Assembly (NCBI GenBank): GCA_002104905.1
Contig: MCFE01000933.1
Span: forward strand, 1 to 25,295
Direction of reading: 5' to 3'
DNA length: 25,295 nt
From: Basidiobolus meristosporus CBS 931.73
Lineage: Eukaryota; Basidiobolomycota; Basidiobolomycetes; Basidiobolales; Basidiobolaceae
Shown: positions 21,601 through 25,295 of the stretch, in pieces
Numbering within the stretch: the stretch's first letter is position 1
Layout: each line of letters starts with the position of its first letter
Notes under the pieces: generated by a model
What the model saw: only the letters and a program-made list of their open reading frames with translations
What the model was told of the DNA's origin: nothing
Databases searched by the model: none
Program-made: the position numbers and the translations under genes

Positions 21601-23849
21601 GCCTTCAAGATGGCCAGTATTCCAATGACGATTGCAACGGAACGCTCTACGCAGAGTGCAACAAGGGTGTCAGGCTTGACTCCGAGCTCAATGAGATGAT
21701 GGGCGAGGCGATTGGCACGCTCGTTGACCTCAGAATAGGTCAGTGTCTGAGATTCCGACACAACAGCGATGGCGTTCGGGGAACGAGAGACCTGTTCCTC
21801 GAATAGTTGATGGACGCATAAATGGTCTGGATATGGGCCATCGGTGATGTTCCATGTATCAAGTACCAAGTTGCGTTCATCTATAGGCAAGACATCGAGC
21901 TCATTAATTGGCATCATGGGCGTGAACTCCAACGCATCAGCTATGCTCTGTAAGGCTTGCTGCATATAATTGATGATGCGATTCGAATCGTAAGGCTGGA
22001 CAATTTGAGCCGTGACCCCAAGCGAGGTTCCATTATCTTCTACGGACATTAAGAATGGATAATTGGTACGCTCTTGCCCTTCAATGTATTCGATACCAGG
22101 GATTCCTGTATCGTTAGTCGGTTCTTGCTTATTGTGGCGATAGTTCAAAAGTGCGCTGAACATGGGGATACCAGAGGGAACACTACTACATCTCTGGGCT
22201 AGTGCCAGGGATGCGTGCTCATGATCCATCAAGGCTGCTAATGAGGCTTGGGTCTGACGCACTGTATCCTGAACACTGGCGTTATCTACATCGATACGAA
22301 TCGGTAGCGTGTTGATGTACAATCCCATGGCACGATCTGCACCAGATCCAGCCTGCATACGTCCAAAGAGCACCGTACCAAACACAACTTGCTGCTGTCC
22401 ACTAGTTCGGGCAATTACCTGAGCCCATGCAAGATGGCATATACTAGCAAGACTAACGCCCATCGACTTGGCTTGACTACGAAGGCGGTTGTTCAGGCCC
22501 TGGGGTAGTAAACAGTAGGCCTCAGTGATATTGTGACCGTTACCATGAACATCGGACAACCCAAAAGGCAATGCTGGCGTTTCTATCTCGGAAAGCATCT
22601 CAGTGAAGAAACGCTCGTGTGCCTCAACACTATGTCCTACTCGTGCTTGTGCAATGAGATTACGGAAAGAGGATGGTGCCGGGAGCAGGTCTGCTCGACC
22701 ATCCAGGATCGCCTCGATTTCATGGTTCATTTCATCGGCGGCAGAGTGATCACCAATGGCATGATGTAGGAGATGAGCAGCTATCCAGCGACCATCAATA
22801 TCCTGAGCAGTGATGAAACGGGTCAATGGAGCTTGGGTCAAGTCGATACGGTGCTCTCGAGGGTCCACGCGCTTTGTGAGTTGCTCAACAATTGAGCCAT
22901 CAGCTGGGTTCAATACAAGCTCAGTGACCGAGAGAGTCGCGTGACGTAGTACAACTTGAGCAGGCGTGGATAAGCCTTCCCACATAATCCCAGTACGCAA
23001 GATATCATGGCGATCCACCACCTTCTGCACAGCATCCAAGTATCGAGTGAGAATATGCTTATCCGCAAAGGCCATGATACCGAAGATCAGGTAAGGATCG
23101 CCTTTGGTCGCCATGATATGATGGAACAGCATACCGTCTTGTAATGGAGCCAGAGCATAAATGTCTTGAATATTGCTAACCCCTCCTTCAACCTGGTTGA
23201 CAATATGATCAATGTCGTCCTGAGTCAAGTCGATCAGTGGAAGCATCTCCGGGGTGATCTCGGTGGTGTCAGGTGTGATGAGGTTCGGTGGTGCCACTGC
23301 TGAAGCTGCTACAGCAACACGGTCACGGTTGAGAGATTGGGCAATTACACTCAGCGTAGGGGTGTCGAACAAGGCACGAACAGACAACCCAAGGCCAATG
23401 CGACGGAGACGTTCGATCAGCTGAACAGCGAGTAGAGAGTGACCACCAAGCATGAAGAAGTTGTCATGGCGCCAACTTGTTTGATGTTGAGCAGTTCCTC
23501 CCAGATGCGTGCCAAGGCAGTTTCCGTCTCGCCCACAGGGGTTCGTATGTCTGACTGACAAAGGGAGTTCTCTATCCGGCTCGGGAAGTGCGCGACGGTC
23601 GAGTTTGCCATTAGCTGTCAGTGGAAGTCTGTCCATGCGAACATATGCTGTTGGTGTCATGTAGTCCGGCAATTTCTCGGCAACATGAGAATGCAGCAAA
23701 TGAGCGAGGCCTTCGCTCTGCTCAGCGACCACATAGGCAACCAGGCGCTTATCCGCACCATTGCCGATCGCAAGTACTGCTACTTCGTTAACAAGAGGTG
23801 TGCTCAATAAGACGAGCTTCAATTTCGCCGAGTTCAATACGGAATCCAC
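9624..23849 (-). CDS. Multimodular bacterial-type nonribosomal peptide synthetase, C-terminal 4,741 codons
   Basis: Assembles a peptide from amino acids activated by adenylation (A) domains, carried on thiolation (T) domains and joined by condensation domains. Order by residue: end of A1 (1-92), T1 (Ser138), E/C (197-650), A2 (655-1180), T2 (Ser1225), E/C (1285-1738), A3 (1743-2258), T3 (Ser2304), LCL (2350-2795), A4 (2797-3322), T4 (Ser3367), E/C (3425-3878), A5 (3883-4400), T5 (Ser4446), thioesterase (4496-4741). Every full A domain has TSGSTGxPKG and NGKLDRR, and each T has GGHSLL. The GTG at 23849 is not a real start: it lies in the A1 C-terminal subdomain just after a frameshift, and the gene continues to the right edge. 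No intron interrupts 14.2 kb. The terminal thioesterase, in place of the CT domain usual in fungal cyclic-peptide NRPSs, points to bacterial ancestry. Similar enzymes make cyclopeptides in Mortierella; a direct relationship here is inference. Confidence 0.95.
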   Translation of the reverse strand: MDSVLNSAKLKLVLLSTPLVNEVAVLAIGNGADKRLVAYVVAEQSEGLAHLLHSHVAEKLPDYMTPTAYVRMDRLPLTANGKLDRRALPEPDRELPLSVRHTNPCGRDGNCLGTHLGGTAQHQTSWRHDNFFMLGGHSLLAVQLIERLRRIGLGLSVRALFDTPTLSVIAQSLNRDRVAVAASAVAPPNLITPDTTEITPEMLPLIDLTQDDIDHIVNQVEGGVSNIQDIYALAPLQDGMLFHHIMATKGDPYLIFGIMAFADKHILTRYLDAVQKVVDRHDILRTGIMWEGLSTPAQVVLRHATLSVTELVLNPADGSIVEQLTKRVDPREHRIDLTQAPLTRFITAQDIDGRWIAAHLLHHAIGDHSAADEMNHEIEAILDGRADLLPAPSSFRNLIAQARVGHSVEAHERFFTEMLSEIETPALPFGLSDVHGNGHNITEAYCLLPQGLNNRLRSQAKSMGVSLASICHLAWAQVIARTSGQQQVVFGTVLFGRMQAGSGADRAMGLYINTLPIRIDVDNASVQDTVRQTQASLAALMDHEHASLALAQRCSSVPSGIPMFSALLNYRHNKQEPTNDTGIPGIEYIEGQERTNYPFLMSVEDNGTSLGVTAQIVQPYDSNRIINYMQQALQSIADALEFTPMMPINELDVLPIDERNLVLDTWNITDGPYPDHLCVHQLFEEQVSRSPNAIAVVSESQTLTYSEVNERANRLAHHLIELGVKPDTLVALCVERSVAIVIGILAILKAGGAYLPLDPVYASERLNDIVSDASPSILLADEHGSNTIGEASLASLTVVDPNAQFEEHPATNPQVTSLTSHHLAYVIYTSGSTGKPKGVMVEHAQVTRLFDATAAWYQFNENDVWCLLHSYSFDFSVWELWGALRYGGKLVLPSHHVTRSSEDLYELICEQGITVLNLTPSAFKPLIACHAQSELQDQLRYVIFGGEALEPAILQPWYATRSEHSPKIVNMYGITETTVHVTYRVMKKTDCTQVISPIGSRIPDLTTYILDTRGNPVPMGVVGELYIGGAGVTRGYLNRPELTAERFPLDPFSKTPGARMYRTGDLGRYQSDGSLIFLGRNDHQVKIRGFRIELGEIEARLVDHPLVKEAAVLAVGDDSDKRLVAYVVAAHEEELAHLLRSHVAEKLPDYMIPTAFVRMDKLPLTANGKLDRRALPEPDSDSLVSQKYEAPVGEIETALAAIWEELLQINRVGRHDNFFMLGGHSLLAVQLIERLRRIGLVLPIRALFNTPTLSILAQSLNCDRISVAAASMIPPNLIKHETTEITPEMLPLIDLTQSDIDRIVSQVEGGVSNIQDIYALAPLQDGMLFHHIMSTKGDPYLLISALAFDSRAVLDRYLGAVQKVVDRHDILRTGIMWEGLSTPAQVVLRHATLSFTELSLNSSDGSIVEQLKQRFDPREHSIDLTQAPLLRYVAAQDDDGRWIVIQLMHHIIDDNTSVQLMYMEIQAFMDGEGDSLPSPQPFRNLIAQARAGPNVEAHERFFTQMLGEIDTPALPFGLSDVHNEGLGITETHLRLPQDLNDRLREHAKSMGVSLASLCHLAWAQVIARTSGQHHVVFGTVLFGRMNAGSGLRSTMGPFINTLPLRIDVGSDSVQDTVRKTHTSLAALMEHEYASLALAQRCSSVASGTPMFSAILNYRHHNQVSSEETEIAGIEYLEGQERTNYPFGMSVEDFGDALGVTAQIVEPFDSVRIAEYMQQSLLSLADALELTPSMPAQEMEVVPVDERNMLLYSWNATDMDYPDQMCIHHLFEEHAIHSPDSVAIVYESQTLTYAEVNACANRLAHLLIDRGVKPDTLVAICMERSPALVVALLAILKAGGAYVPLDPSYASERLRDIISDARPVILIADTLGRTMLGSTVLSSVTLLDPHTYSDYPSINPQVPELNSHHLAYVIYTSGSTGKPKGVMVEHQGFVSLIKTRADVFGIRPTSRVMQFFSFSFDGGALEMFNALGWGACLHLLPDYVRLHRVLLWDYLERYSITQTILTPAMLQDCSSLPPLTTSLTLIMAGEALPITLLRTLQRLIPNGRIINDYGPTETTVSAIAWKCPPDFSGNIVPIGRAISNKRVYLLDAFGQPVPLGAVGEMYIGGVGVARGYLNRPELTAQSFLADPFSDKEGCRMYKTGDLARYLPDGNLEYLGRNDHQIKIRGFRIEPGEIEARLVDHPLVKEAAVLALGEGTEKRLVAYVVAEHKEGLAHLLRTHVAEKLPDYMTPAAFVRLDELPLTPNGKLDRRALPEPDSSSLVSQKYEAPVGEVETALAAIWEELLSIERVGRHDNFFMLGGHSLLAVRLMNRVSVLGIQLQLTSLFASPILSDLANVITKQLSQKEQVFDSIMPVSRGAALMPSFAQQRLWFLAQIEGVSDIYHMPMALRLRGTLDQIALQRALNTVFSRHESLRSIFITVDGQPRVQLLPANLGIGMSAYDIRGEPDMDKRLQELSAVEASAPFNLETGPLVRAKLIQLAHNDHVFLLTQHHIVSDGWSMGLLTRELSDLYTAFHNGLPDPLAPLTLQYPDYAAWQRKWLSGDRLQEQSEFWRNALAGAPVSITLPTDRPRPSRQSFAGARMPIRVDSHTTLALKRLSQQNGATLFMTILAAWSAVLSRLSGQDDIMIGTPSANRNHRAIEQLIGFFVNTLVLRVDLSGNPSGSELLERVRQFAVAAQAHQDLPFEQVVEITKPPRRMDQTPLFQVMFAWQNNDEGEVHLPGIIISPAEVTYDIVKFDLDLELYEENDEIIGHLGYSTALFEQSTIERHIGYLQAMLQAIATDAGQSVSSVNLLSSSEQKLLIEKWNITDEPYTNHQCIHQLFEEQVTRFPNAIAVVSESQTLTYSEVNERANRLAHHLIELGVKPDTLVALCVERSVAIVIGILAILKAGGAYLPLDPVYASERLNDIVSDASPSILLADEHGGNTIGEASLASLTVVDPNAQFEEHPATNPQVTSLTSHHLAYVIYTSGSTGKPKGVMVEHAQVTRLFDATAAWYQFNENDVWCLLHSYSFDFSVWELWGALRYGGKLVLPSHHVTRSSEDLYELICEQGITVLNLTPSAFKPLIACHAQSELQDQLRYVIFGGEALEPAILQPWYATRSEHSPKIVNMYGITETTVHVTYRVMKKTDCTQAISPIGARIPDLTTYILDTRGNPVPMGVVGELYIGGAGVTRGYLNRPELTAERFPLDPFSKTPGARMYRTGDLGRYQSDGSLIFLGRNDHQVKIRGFRIELGEIEARLVDHPLVKEAAVLAVGDDSDKRLVAYVVAAHEEELAHLLRSHVAEKLPDYMIPTAFVRMDKLPLTANGKLDRRALPEPDSSSLVSQKYEAPVGEIETVLAAIWEELLSIERVGRHDNFFMLGGHSLLAVQLIERLRRIGLGLSVRSLFDTPTLSVLAQSLNQNHVSFMAAAPANLITPGTTEITPEMLPLIDLTQSDIDHIVSQVEGGVSNIQDIYALAPLQDGMLFHHMMVSKGDPYLLISAIAFDSKDVLDRYLGAVQKVVDRHDILRTGIMWEGLSTPAQVVLRHATLSFTELSLNSSDGPIVEQLKQRFDPREHSIDLTQAPLLRYVAAQDDDGRWIVIQLMHHIIDDNTSLKLMHMEIQAFMDGEGDPLPSPQPFRNLIAQARAGPNVEAHERFFTQMLGEIDTPALPFGLSDVHGDGLDITETHLRLPQDLNDRLREHAKSMGVSLASLCHLAWAQVIARTSGQHHVVFGTVLFGRMNAGSGLRSTMGPFINTLPLRIDVGSGSVQDTVRKTHTSLAALMEHEYASLALAQRCSSVASGTPMFSALLNYRHNEQVAVENIGIPGIEYLEGQERTNYPFVMSVEDFGDALGVTAQVVQPFDSVRIAEYMRQALQSLSDALEFTSTMASRELEVMPVDELNLLLRSWNTTDEIYPDQLCIHHLFEQQVSRSPDAVAIVYESVTLTYAEVNACANRLAHHLIAVGVRPDTLVAICVERSPAMVVGLLAILKAGGAYIPLDPVYASERLGHILKDAAPIALLADAAGCAALGKAAIASLTVIDPNEVPDLPATNPHILDLTSEHLAYLIYTSGSTGTPKGVMIPHSGACNYLHWAVQTYAPKQGSVVSSSLSFDATVTSLWTPLLYGSTVTLLKSGDEMVALEAYVRQAQGEGLLKITPAHLDLMGRRLQADGAKTRVDTFVVGGEALSPSTVALWRSIQPGVRIVNEYGPTETVVGCSVYDMSTPLDQAINVPIGRPIANTRLYLLDSHGKPVPLGAVGELHIGGAGVARGYLNRPDLTAERFLPDPFSDKEGCRMYKTGDLARYLPDGNLEYLGRNDHQIKIRGFRIEPGEIEARLVDHPLVKEAAVLALGEGTEKRLVAYVVAEHKEGLAHLLRTYIAEKLPDYMTPAAFVRLDELPLTPNGKLDRRALPEPDSSSLVSQKYEAPVGEIETALAAIWEELLSIERVGRHDNFFMIGGHSLLAVKLIGRIRSSLGFELKLRTIFQAPTIEELVQVLPQQDSSHEDAFNVMLPLKPNGNRSPLFCVHPIFGLSWSFVGLAKHLHADQPLYGIQARGLDGNSRPALTLEDMASDYIDQIRLIQPHGPYNLLGWSFGGTVAHHMAVQLEMQGEKVDLLALMDSRAEAMSTLGCIDENEHDTSYIELLARFGSKYTPGEGQALWETVRNVVRNNSRVSSQYSPSMFSGDILFFSATVPSEETALLIDPNSWAPFVRGKIEVHEVECAHLEMNRPEPMAHIGSVLYSRLEELQQQRNLTA
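9627..10364 (-). other. C-terminal type I thioesterase domain of the NRPS
   Basis: An alpha/beta-hydrolase with the nucleophile in GWSFGG (Ser4578), the acid in LMDSRAE (Asp4605) and the His in CAHLEM (His4710), a complete catalytic triad. It follows T5 directly and ends the protein. It releases the peptide as a free acid or by cyclisation; which one cannot be told from sequence. If a macrolactone forms, either Thr could supply the hydroxyl. This domain replaces the CT or reductase endings common in fungal NRPSs. Confidence 0.88.
10530..11039 (-). repeat. Intragenic repeat III, copy 2 (A5 C-terminal subdomain and T5)
   Basis: Partner of 16956-17465. The A5 core directly upstream is unrelated at the pocket level to A3, so this edge marks a recombination breakpoint. 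Confidence 0.8.
10650..12203 (-). other. NRPS adenylation domain A5, predicted Asn-like (DATKVGEVGK)
   Basis: Pocket residues are D4098, A4099 and T4102 (FDATVTS), K in LLKITP, V and G in FVVGGEA, E in NEYGPTE, V and G in ETVVGCS, and Lys4390. The code differs in two positions from the Asn code DLTKLGEVGK and is also near the Asp codes, so Asn is the best guess and Asp the alternative. No epimerising domain follows, so the residue should be L. Confidence 0.75.
12216..13577 (-). other. Dual E/C domain following A4-T4
   Basis: It carries [10 protein letters not shown] (residues 3469-3478), a slight variant of the dual E/C N-terminal motif with Met for Ile/Leu, and HHIIDDN (3589-3595). It should epimerise the second Thr. 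Large parts of the DNA are nearly identical to the E/C domain at 18636-19997. Confidence 0.8.
12355..13575 (-). repeat. Intragenic repeat II, copy 2 (E/C after A4)
   Basis: Partner of 18775-19995. Long runs, such as the stretch around 12480-12830, match with only isolated substitutions. Confidence 0.8.
13735..15380 (-). repeat. Intragenic repeat I, copy 2 (A4-Thr)
   Basis: Partner of 20161-21806. Identity starts abruptly downstream of the LCL domain near LFEEQV, showing that the block was copied or converted without the preceding condensation domain. Confidence 0.85.
13884..15461 (-). other. NRPS adenylation domain A4, predicted Thr (DFWNIGMVHK)
   Basis: Every pocket residue matches A2, giving the same threonine code (D3016, F3017, W3020 and the rest at a constant offset of 2,142 residues). 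Over roughly 1.25 kb the DNA differs from A2 at only about a dozen positions by eye. The following E/C domain predicts D-allo-Thr. Confidence 0.88.
15465..16802 (-). other. LCL condensation domain between modules 3 and 4
   Basis: It has a canonical HHIVSDGWS motif (residues 2493-2501) and the N-terminal [15 protein letters not shown] segment typical of LCL domains, with no HH[I/L]x4GD motif. LCL domains join an L-configured upstream residue to the next L residue. It is the only condensation domain of this class visible and is unrelated in sequence detail to the E/C domains on either side. Confidence 0.85.
16956..17465 (-). repeat. Intragenic repeat III, copy 1 (A3 C-terminal subdomain and T3)
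   Basis: Nearly identical to 10530-11039 at an offset of 6,426 bases, from DPFSDKEGC through T3. Identity collapses at 17465 going upstream into the A3 core. Confidence 0.8.
17076..18623 (-). other. NRPS adenylation domain A3, unassigned code DGLIIADVSK
   Basis: Pocket residues are D1960, G1961 and L1964 (FDGGALE), I in ITQTILTP, I and A in LIMAGEA, D in NDYGPTE, V and S in ETTVSAIA, and Lys2248. All catalytic core motifs are present, so the domain should be active. I do not know a characterised domain with this code. The acidic D at position 322 could favour a polar or basic substrate, but that is a guess. The next condensation domain is LCL-type, so the residue should stay L. Confidence 0.75.
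18636..19997 (-). other. Dual E/C domain following A2-T2
   Basis: Carries [10 protein letters not shown] (residues 1329-1338), matching the dual E/C N-terminal motif, and the condensation motif HHIIDDN (1449-1455), with HHxxxD kept. It should epimerise the Thr loaded by A2. Much of its DNA is nearly identical to the last E/C domain at 12216-13577. Confidence 0.82.
18775..19995 (-). repeat. Intragenic repeat II, copy 1 (E/C after A2)
   Basis: Near-identical to 12355-13575 at an offset of 6,420 bases. The 6-base difference from repeat I comes from a linker two residues longer after T2. Patches of divergence inside suggest piecemeal gene conversion. Confidence 0.8.
20161..21806 (-). repeat. Intragenic repeat I, copy 1 (A2-Thr)
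   Basis: Near-identical DNA to 13735-15380, shifted by 6,426 bases (exactly 2,142 codons). It covers the A2 domain from the LFEEQV region to the T2 start. Differences are scattered single substitutions, with more at both ends and in the T-domain linker. Confidence 0.85.
20310..21887 (-). other. NRPS adenylation domain A2, predicted Thr (DFWNIGMVHK)
   Basis: Pocket residues are D874, F875 and W878 (FDFSVWE), N in ITVLNLTP, I and G in YVIFGGEA, M in NMYGITE, V and H in ETTVHVTY, and Lys1169 in NGKLD. This matches the well-known threonine code exactly. The A8-A10 motifs are intact. The following E/C domain predicts D-allo-Thr in the product. Confidence 0.88.
21900..23261 (-). other. Dual E/C domain following A1-T1
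   Basis: The N-terminal motif [10 protein letters not shown] (residues 242-251) fits HH[I/L]x4GD, the extra histidine motif that marks dual epimerisation/condensation domains. The condensation motif reads HHAIGDH (362-368): HHxxxD is kept, with H in place of the final Gly. Dual domains epimerise the residue on the upstream T domain and then condense it, so the A1 residue should be D. It is the most divergent of the three complete E/C domains here. Confidence 0.8.
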
Positions 23850-25144
23850 GGATTTTGACTTGATGATCGTTACGGCTTACAAATACTAAATTACCATCGG
23901 GTAAGAAGCGCACCAAATCGCCTGTTCTGTACATACGATTCCCCTCGCACGTACTGAACGGATCAGGAAGGAAGCGTTCTGCTGATAGGTCAGCTCGGTT
24001 GAGGTAGCCATTTGCAACTCCTGTACCACCAATGTAAAGCTCTCCCACAACCCCTAATGGCACTGGATGACCATGTTGATCTAATACATAGACACTTGTT
24101 TTGGAAATAGGCCGACCGATAGGCAAGCGACCTTGTATGTGATCAATACTCGTTACCTCATACGTAGTGGCAAACGTTGTGGTCTCGGTAGGTCCATAGC
24201 AATGGATGAGGTGCTCAGGCCTCCGTATTTCAGAAGAGTGGCGAAAGACTCTAGGCTTTCTTGCTCTCCTCCACAGAGAAGATATCTCAGCTTAGCCAAG
24301 GTCGAACCCATAGATAAGACGAATTGATTGAAAAGCACTGTTGTCAGGAAGAGAGTAGTGATGTGATGTCTATCAATTCGCTTCTGCCATTAGGACCGAG
24401 TCCGTAAACGTGTCCGCATCAATAATCACCACTTGGCCGCCATTGAGCAGTGGCGCCCAGATTTCAAATGTACTTGCATCAAATGCAGGATTGGCAGCAA
24501 ACGCGACACGATCGTCCGGTCCAACGTTCGCATAACCGTTGTTGATAGTCAGGCGTACGATTGCTCGATGTGGTACAAGCACGCCTTTGGGAATTCCTGT
24601 GGAGCCAGAAAGTGTACATTGCATATGCGATGGCTACGCTGGAACCACTAGAGATCACATTCGGAGCATCGATAATTATGTCTGTACTATCCGGGTTGTC
24701 ACTTAAACGAAGCAGCGGTGTATTAAGCACGGATGGGATTTGAGTATTTTCGGTGGTAACCAACAGCCGTGCTGCACAATCGTCAATAATAAATGCTTGA
24801 CGATCGGCAGGTGCCTTCGGATCGATCGGAACGTAGGCAGCTCCGACCTTGAGAATCGCAATTTGCATGACAATCAGCTCAGTGGATCTCTTCAGTAGGG
24901 TAGCAATAAAGTCTCCCGGTTGGATACCAAGTGCCTTAAGCTGCTGCGCATACCAGTTAGCGCGTGCATTCAGTTCCCGGAAAGTCAAAGCCTGATCTCT
25001 GTAGACAACGGCGATGGCATCTGGAGTTTGGTCCACCTGATTCTCAAACAGCTGGTGAACACGTATGTGATGAGGACAAGGCTTATCAGTATCATTCCAC
25101 GATTGAATTAATAAGTGGCGTTCATCCGTAGGCAAGATCTCAAG
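23575..25144 (-). other. NRPS adenylation domain A1 (frame-broken), code DAFFLGCTFK
   Basis: Reading each fragment in its own frame, the ten binding-pocket positions (PheA numbering 235-517) are D-A-F from FDASTFE, F from the ITTLFLTT segment, L and G from RYLLCGGE, C from HCYGPTE, T and F from TETTTF, and the invariant Lys of NGKLD. Small and aromatic pocket residues ending in TF are typical of Val/Ile/Leu-type sites, so an aliphatic residue is likely. I do not recall an exact match. The downstream E/C domain predicts that the residue is epimerised to D. Confidence 0.6.
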
Positions 25145-25295
25145 GTCTCCGACTGATGTGTTCGGTGCATGATTCAAAGCCTCATCTAGACTCTGTAGAG
25201 CCTGCTGCATGTAGTTACAAATGCGAGACGAATCATATGGCGAACAGCTTGAGCAGTTAATCCCAATGATACTCCTCCATCTTCTACAGACATAG
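23850..25295 (-). pseudogene. Frame-disrupted upstream part of the same NRPS (condensation tail and A1)
   Basis: Continues the NRPS to the window edge, but the frame is broken several times. Pieces in order: an E/C-type condensation tail with MSVEDGGVSLGLTAQAV; the A1 N-terminal part (from about 25144; LTFRELNARANW, then AAYVPIDPKAPADR); the core with [14 protein letters not shown] and FDASTFEIW; a piece with [20 protein letters not shown] and CGGEQ; then [32 protein letters not shown] and [13 protein letters not shown]. Apparent lesions are single bases: loss near 25241, gain near 24610, gain near 24376, loss near 24220, gain near 23799. Three more losses fall in the downstream frame near 23562, 23540 and 23470 and cancel out. 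All core motifs are intact between the lesions, so decay is very recent or the indels are sequencing errors. The gene's start lies outside the window. Confidence 0.85.

Noticed and set aside
23847-23849. GTG as the NRPS start codon
   Set aside because: It falls inside the conserved A8 region of A1, immediately after a one-base insertion. The real gene continues upstream in another frame.
9624-25295. Bacterial (endosymbiont) contig as the source
   Set aside because: Solo LTRs with 5-bp duplications, a secreted eukaryotic-style lipocalin, AATAAA signals and very low gene density argue for a fungal nuclear locus. A chimeric assembly cannot be fully excluded without reads.

Overview
The window looks like nuclear DNA of an early-diverging fungus. 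Gene density is low: most of the left 9.4 kb is non-coding or decayed. There are solo LTRs with target-site duplications, AATAAA polyadenylation signals follow the three intact reading frames, and one gene encodes a secreted lipocalin. Into this eukaryotic setting is placed a very large, intron-free nonribosomal peptide synthetase (NRPS) of bacterial style. Mortierellaceae and Basidiobolus are the early-diverging fungi best known for such bacterial-like NRPSs. The sequence alone does not let me choose between them, so the organism call is inference.

Layout. Positions 1-2630 are AT-rich non-coding DNA with two solo LTRs of different families (1063-1410, TSD GAGTC; 1636-2128, TSD CCAAA). A secreted lipocalin is on the minus strand at 2686-3318. 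Positions 3319-6680 hold gene debris: an exon-like fragment resembling the C-terminus of DUF1917/UPF0696 proteins, a broken zinc alcohol dehydrogenase, an unassigned open frame, and two adjacent degenerate copies of the first LTR family. An intact gene of unknown function, 289 codons, is at 6682-7551 (minus). Positions 7552-9585 contain no convincing gene.

The NRPS runs on the minus strand from beyond the right edge down to a TAG at 9624. Visible order, N to C: tail of a dual epimerisation/condensation domain (E/C) - A1-T1 - E/C - A2-T2 - E/C - A3-T3 - LCL condensation - A4-T4 - E/C - A5-T5 - thioesterase. Specificity codes read by eye are A1 DAFFLGCTFK (probably aliphatic), A2 DFWNIGMVHK (Thr), A3 DGLIIADVSK (unassigned), A4 DFWNIGMVHK (Thr) and A5 DATKVGEVGK (Asn-like). 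The E/C and LCL positions predict the order D-aliphatic, D-allo-Thr, L-X, D-allo-Thr, L-Asn/Asp for the visible part, released by the thioesterase. The E/C tail at the right edge implies at least one further upstream module, so the enzyme is probably hexamodular or larger.

Two features of the NRPS deserve attention. First, its last two A-T-E/C-A-T stretches are an internal duplication of about 6.42 kb with near-identical DNA blocks, yet the substrate-binding core of A3 differs from that of A5 while the DNA on its C-terminal side matches closely. This is a natural record of adenylation-core exchange. Second, about eight single-base indels are packed into the last 1.8 kb (23.47-25.24 kb) and none is seen in the preceding 13.8 kb, so the A1 module is either freshly broken or poorly sequenced.
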